From a virus, in IMG/VR virus record IMGVR_UViG_3300023174_000176, positions 1-61,407 of that record: a stretch of 61,407 bases of DNA; one strand, written 5' to 3'. Position numbers and translations under genes: made by a program. Under the pieces are notes generated by a model. It saw nothing but the letters and a program-made list of their open reading frames with translations. It made no database searches and had not been told where the DNA came from. This document shows positions 58,100 through 61,407 of the stretch, in pieces; position 1 is the stretch's first letter; every line of letters starts with the position of its first letter.

Positions 58100-58831
58100 A
58101 TGAAAGATAATTTACAAGATTTAATTCAACACACACATGGCTTAGGCTGTATTGATTTGATTAAAGTCAGTGGGACTGACACAGAGACAACTGTAAACGC
58201 AGTAGCAGAAGATAAAAGTGTTATCGTTAGCGGTGTTCTTAAACATCCTAGCGTAGAGTTTATTGGAACTTTTGGTATGCCTAACTTAGGTAAACTTAAA
58301 ACAATTCTAAGCTTTGATGACTATGATGAACATGCTAAAATCAATGTTACACGTGTTAACAAAGATGGTGTAAGTGTACCAGAATATATTCACTTTGAAA
58401 CAAAAGCAGGTGATTTCGTTAACGATTATCGTTTGATGAGTAAAGCTATTGCTGATGAGAAAGTTAAGAATGTAATGTTTAAAGGTACTACATGGAATGT
58501 AGAGTTTGAACCTTCTATTGCTGGCATTCAACGACTAAAACGTCAAGCAAGTGCTAATAGTGAAGAAAAGAACTTTACTACTAAAACAGAAAATGGTAAC
58601 CTAATGGTTTACTTTGGTGACCCATCAACACACAGTGGTAACTTTGTGTTTCATCCCGGTGTTACTGGTTCATTGAATAAAGCATGGATGTGGCCCGTTA
58701 AAGAATTCTTAAGCATTATGGATCTTCCTGGTGATAAGATTATTCGTATTAGTGATGCTGGTGCTACAGAGATTGTAGTTGACAGTGGTCTTGCAGTATA
58801 TCGTTACTTACTTCCAGCACAAGCAAAATGA
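58100..58831 (+). CDS. 45: Sliding clamp (gp45-like)
   Basis: A 243-residue processivity clamp of the T4 gp45 type: a Leu-rich start, FIGTFGMPNLGKLKTILSFD, EYIHFETKAGDFVNDYRLMS, and the C-terminal DLPGDKIIRISDAGATEIVV typical of this family. It would ring DNA, hold gp43 and, in T4, also activate late transcription with gp33/gp55. The length is near T4 gp45 (228). Promoter is sigma70-like; the end overlaps the next gene by four bases. Confidence 0.92.
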   Translation: MKDNLQDLIQHTHGLGCIDLIKVSGTDTETTVNAVAEDKSVIVSGVLKHPSVEFIGTFGMPNLGKLKTILSFDDYDEHAKINVTRVNKDGVSVPEYIHFETKAGDFVNDYRLMSKAIADEKVKNVMFKGTTWNVEFEPSIAGIQRLKRQASANSEEKNFTTKTENGNLMVYFGDPSTHSGNFVFHPGVTGSLNKAWMWPVKEFLSIMDLPGDKIIRISDAGATEIVVDSGLAVYRYLLPAQAK

Positions 58832-59190
58832 TAGACCATGTATACGGGGGTGAGTTTCTAGCTGTTACTAGTAGTAAGGGTTCAACTCCTTTTATTAACA
58901 ATAGTAACCCTATTACAGGTACGGTAGCATACGACTCTAATAGTCAGACGTTGAAAGTCTATGATGGACATAGCTTTCTAACATTAGGTGGCGGAGTTGC
59001 TAACATTCATTTGACACAAAATGCTATCAGTATCTTAAAGTGGGCTGAACAAAAAATGCTAGAAGAAGCCGAGCGCAACAAATTAGCAGAAACAACCCCC
59101 GCTATTAAAGACTTGATGGACCAGATCAAAGAAAAAGAGGAACAAGTTCGTATTGTTCAAACATTGTTAAAAGAAGAAATAAAAGTTTAA
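58828..59190 (+). CDS. Hypothetical protein with fibre-like start and coiled-coil end
   Basis: A 120-residue protein. The first 60 residues (TPFINNSNPITGTVAYDSNS, then LKVYDGHSFLTLGGG) look like a beta-rich fibre module of the kind that displays a sequence on a trimer; residues 65-120 form a helix or coiled coil (KWAEQKMLEEAERNKLAETT). It is coupled to the clamp gene (ATGA) and to the TGT-like gene (TAATG). Function unknown. Confidence 0.7.
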   Translation: MIDHVYGGEFLAVTSSKGSTPFINNSNPITGTVAYDSNSQTLKVYDGHSFLTLGGGVANIHLTQNAISILKWAEQKMLEEAERNKLAETTPAIKDLMDQIKEKEEQVRIVQTLLKEEIKV

Positions 59191-60740
59191 TGGAACAAGA
59201 TAATCTATCAGCAAAACAAAACCCTGAATGGGCATTGTTCTTACCTGCAGTCAGTAGTTTCTATATCTCTGGCTTAGGTAAACAACGTAAAGGTGAAGAG
59301 TACTTTGATAAGGCACGAATCCCTGCACAATTCAATGGTGATGTAGAGAAACTAAACTTCTTAAATAGTAATGAAGGTCTTTATTATTATAAATGGGGTT
59401 TGTATAGTGCTGGTCATGCTAACTTAGATACAACTGTAAACGATCCTAGTGAAAGTATCATTAGAGAACGTGAAGCTGGAACATTTATGTTGGGTGATTC
59501 TGGTGGATTTCAGATTCTTAAAGGTCAATGGCCAGCTGATTGGAAAGATCCTAATTGCCCTAAAGCTATGATTAAGCGTAAAGCAGTATTGAATTGGATG
59601 GATACTTATATGGACTATGGTATGGTCCTTGATATTCCTTCACAATCCTTAACTACCTTTCATATGAAAGATAAGAATGGTAATAGTCTTCATGGTATCA
59701 GCACTATTCAGGAAGCAATTACTGCTACTCATATTAATAACGAATACTTCATTAACAATCGTTCGGGTAAATGTAAGTTCCTAAATGTATTACAAGGTCG
59801 TACACATACACAGTCAGATGATTGGTATGCTGAAATGAAGAAATATTGTGACCCAAATATCTATCCAGATACTCATTTTAATGGTTGGGCATTTGGTGGT
59901 CAGAACAAGATTGATGTACATTTGATGCTAACTAGAATGGTTGATATTATCCATGATGGTTTGTTGCAAGAAGGTAAACATGATTTGATTCACTGTTTGG
60001 GTACTAGCATCTTAGAGTATGCTGTATTGTTTACTGATATTCAGAAAGCTATTCGTAAGTATCATAACCCAAAACTTCAGATTACATTTGATTGTGCAAG
60101 CCCATTCTATAGTGCGGCTAAGGGTTTAGCATATTTCAATACTAATATTGAGCATAATAAAAAATGGTCATACAGTATGGAAAAGACTGCCGAAAAGAAA
60201 GAATATGCAAGTGATACTAGAAAATATCGTGATGCTGTATTAGCTGAAGGTATCCATAAAGTCTTTACAGATAGTCCAGTTACTGATAAACTAGTGCTTA
60301 AGGACATGTGTTATAGGGGACATGGTTTCTTGGGACAGCATAACAAAGAAACTAAAACTAGTTGGGATACATTGAGTTATACATTAATTCAAAGTCACAA
60401 TGTTTGGATGCATATGAATGCTGTACAAGAGGCTAATCGTCAATATGAACAAGGTGTTGTTCCTAAGATGTTAATGAATGAACAGTTTGAACGTGTATTG
60501 TTCAAAGATGTTATTGATGAAATCTTTAGTAAGAAAACTAAACAGGAATCTATTGATTTGATTAATCAAAACAGTAGATTGTGGATGCAATTTCAATCAG
60601 GTAGTCAGGGTATTAGTGGTAAACGAACTGTTAATGCATTGAGTAAGTTTGAAGAATTATTTGAAGTTCAGAATGAACCAGAGTTTGAAGAAGTAATAGA
60701 GGATAGCGATGATGCTATGAATGAAATACTAGGAGAGTAA
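59190..60740 (+). CDS. TGT/DpdA-like guanine transglycosylase
   Basis: A 516-residue protein with the core motifs of tRNA-guanine transglycosylases: DSGGFQ (Asp103), NGWAFGGQ (231-238), HCLGTS (268-273) and FDCASPF with the likely nucleophile Asp301. The Cys/His zinc cluster of bacterial TGT is not evident. Phage relatives (DpdA) exchange guanine in DNA for 7-deazaguanines and so resist restriction. Queuosine/preQ0 synthesis genes are not in the window and may be elsewhere or supplied by the host. The C-terminal 200 residues are helical with an acidic tail. DNA rather than tRNA as substrate is inferred. Confidence 0.75.
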   Translation: MEQDNLSAKQNPEWALFLPAVSSFYISGLGKQRKGEEYFDKARIPAQFNGDVEKLNFLNSNEGLYYYKWGLYSAGHANLDTTVNDPSESIIREREAGTFMLGDSGGFQILKGQWPADWKDPNCPKAMIKRKAVLNWMDTYMDYGMVLDIPSQSLTTFHMKDKNGNSLHGISTIQEAITATHINNEYFINNRSGKCKFLNVLQGRTHTQSDDWYAEMKKYCDPNIYPDTHFNGWAFGGQNKIDVHLMLTRMVDIIHDGLLQEGKHDLIHCLGTSILEYAVLFTDIQKAIRKYHNPKLQITFDCASPFYSAAKGLAYFNTNIEHNKKWSYSMEKTAEKKEYASDTRKYRDAVLAEGIHKVFTDSPVTDKLVLKDMCYRGHGFLGQHNKETKTSWDTLSYTLIQSHNVWMHMNAVQEANRQYEQGVVPKMLMNEQFERVLFKDVIDEIFSKKTKQESIDLINQNSRLWMQFQSGSQGISGKRTVNALSKFEELFEVQNEPEFEEVIEDSDDAMNEILGE

Positions 60741-60741
60741 T

Positions 60742-60954
60742 ATGCCATATAAAAATCGTATTAAAATTTTAGAAGAATCACATAGATTAGTTGAGAATCA
60801 ACTTTTTCAATTAGAGAAATCTGGTAGTACTGATGTTGAAAAAATTAAAAACTTAAAAGAAGTTAAGGATAAGTATTTTAATGAATTGCGTGTATTGAAT
60901 AGAGCGCAATGGGATCATGACCATGAAAGGGTAGATTTAGATGATGACCGTTAA
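60742..60954 (+). CDS. Small coiled-coil protein
   Basis: A 70-residue, highly charged helical protein (KILEESHRLVENQLFQLEKS; VEKIKNLKEVKDKYFNELRV) with an acidic end. It follows the TGT-like gene by one base (RBS AGGAG) and overlaps the next gene by 14 bases. Small helical proteins of this type are common in T4-like phages; function unknown. Confidence 0.72.
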   Translation: MPYKNRIKILEESHRLVENQLFQLEKSGSTDVEKIKNLKEVKDKYFNELRVLNRAQWDHDHERVDLDDDR

Positions 60955-61168
60955 TCCATCACTTACAATGAAATCAACACTATCGTCTGACACAGAAGAA
61001 TCTACTATTTCATTTAAAGGTGGTTCCGATGAAATGTTACGTATAGCAAAAGATGGGTTTTACGTACGTGGTAAAAGGGTAAATCAGGATGACAAAGAAG
61101 CTGAATTAGTGTATAATACATTTCATCAGTGGTTAACATGGGCAACACTTAATAGGGATTATAAATGA
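60941..61168 (+). CDS. Small conserved-type phage protein
   Basis: A 75-residue protein. The conserved-looking core is ISFKGGSDEMLRIAKDGFYV, RGKRVNQDDKEAELVYNTFH and QWLTWA, a pattern I recall in several aquatic phages, where it is unannotated. The start may be ATG 60941 or 60944. The stop overlaps the next ATG (ATGA). Confidence 0.72.
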   Translation: MMTVNPSLTMKSTLSSDTEESTISFKGGSDEMLRIAKDGFYVRGKRVNQDDKEAELVYNTFHQWLTWATLNRDYK

Positions 61169-61407
61169 TAGAACAACATAAACAAGCAATGACAGAGAAA
61201 CGTTCTCGGATTAAAGATAACGCATTACGTACCATCTTTGTACGTTTTCAAAAAGAAGGTATTCATAAATACCCAGCGGCCGCAACAGACCCAGCACTTG
61301 CTACAGGTGATGAGTATGATGTTAGCTTTTTAGCTACTCCACATAGACACATCTTTCATTTTGAAGTGTCTATTGAAGTATTTCACAACGACCGTGATAT
61401 TGAGTTT
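61165..61407 (+). CDS. Conserved phage hypothetical protein (3' end outside window)
   Basis: The first 81 codons of a gene that runs out of the window. The sequence (LRTIFVRFQKEGIHKYPAAA; ATGDEYDVSFLATPHRHIFH; FEVSIEVFHNDRDIEF) matches a protein type I recall from marine T4-like phages, function unknown. It overlaps the previous gene by four bases. Confidence 0.8.
   Translation, partial: MIEQHKQAMTEKRSRIKDNALRTIFVRFQKEGIHKYPAAATDPALATGDEYDVSFLATPHRHIFHFEVSIEVFHNDRDIEF

Overview
This window is almost certainly a piece of an uncultured, AT-rich, T4-like (myovirus-type) tailed phage of aquatic origin. The evidence is a T4-type replisome (family B DNA polymerase gp43, clamp loader gp44, sliding clamp gp45), a DsbA-like protein, a PhoH-like ATPase, a gp31/GroES-like co-chaperonin, long repetitive tail-fibre genes and many octamers of the T4 late-promoter type (GATAAATA or TATAAATA) between genes. 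Nearly all genes lie on the + strand, are packed with 1- or 4-base overlaps (TAATG, ATGA), and no tRNA or rRNA was seen. A Gram-negative, probably proteobacterial, host is inferred from an LpxH-like lipid A hydrolase, a Tat-like signal and a ClpA-type unfoldase; the host is not identified.

Layout. 0-3 kb: the end of an unidentified gene and a large acidic/lysine-rich modular protein that may be a virion core or cargo protein. 3-15 kb: three repetitive tail-fibre genes, a GH19 endolysin and two more structural proteins. 15-19.7 kb: small genes, a DnaE-like fragment, the co-chaperonin and the clamp loader, with a GIY-YIG homing endonuclease gene in front of the clamp loader. 19.7-21.3 kb: the only minus-strand genes, a second GIY-YIG endonuclease and PhoH. 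21.4-27.7 kb: structural-type proteins, a holin-like protein, a third endonuclease, DnaJ-like and ClpA-like chaperones. 27.7-42.2 kb: a mixture of glycosyltransferases, an LpxH-like hydrolase and large modular proteins joining enzyme domains (adenylyl/cytidylyl transfer, nucleotidyltransferase plus GNAT, GH19 lysozyme behind an internal Tat-like signal, HExxH peptidase) to low-complexity linkers, plus Dps and an exported nuclease. 42.2-53.4 kb: seven related proteins of about 45-residue repeats (probable six-bladed propellers and short versions) interleaved with glycosyltransferases, a sulfotransferase and two iron/2-oxoglutarate oxygenases. 53.4-61.4 kb: TilS-like protein, DsbA-like protein, DNA polymerase split in two by an HNH endonuclease gene, the sliding clamp, and a TGT/DpdA-like transglycosylase that suggests 7-deazaguanine DNA modification.

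The observations I consider most novel are: (1) the two GIY-YIG endonuclease genes share a late promoter plus a 5' leader whose hairpin is kept by compensatory base changes, followed by a second hairpin that traps the start codon; (2) many promoters, both T4-late-like and sigma70-like, sit at a fixed 4-6 bases from the start codon, predicting leaderless mRNAs; (3) a group of modular proteins with short N-termini resembling T4 capsid-targeting sequences, one with a Tat-like signal in its middle just before a lysozyme domain; (4) the propeller array with one- and two-repeat versions beside full-length ones. No calculation or database search was run; all calls are by reading.
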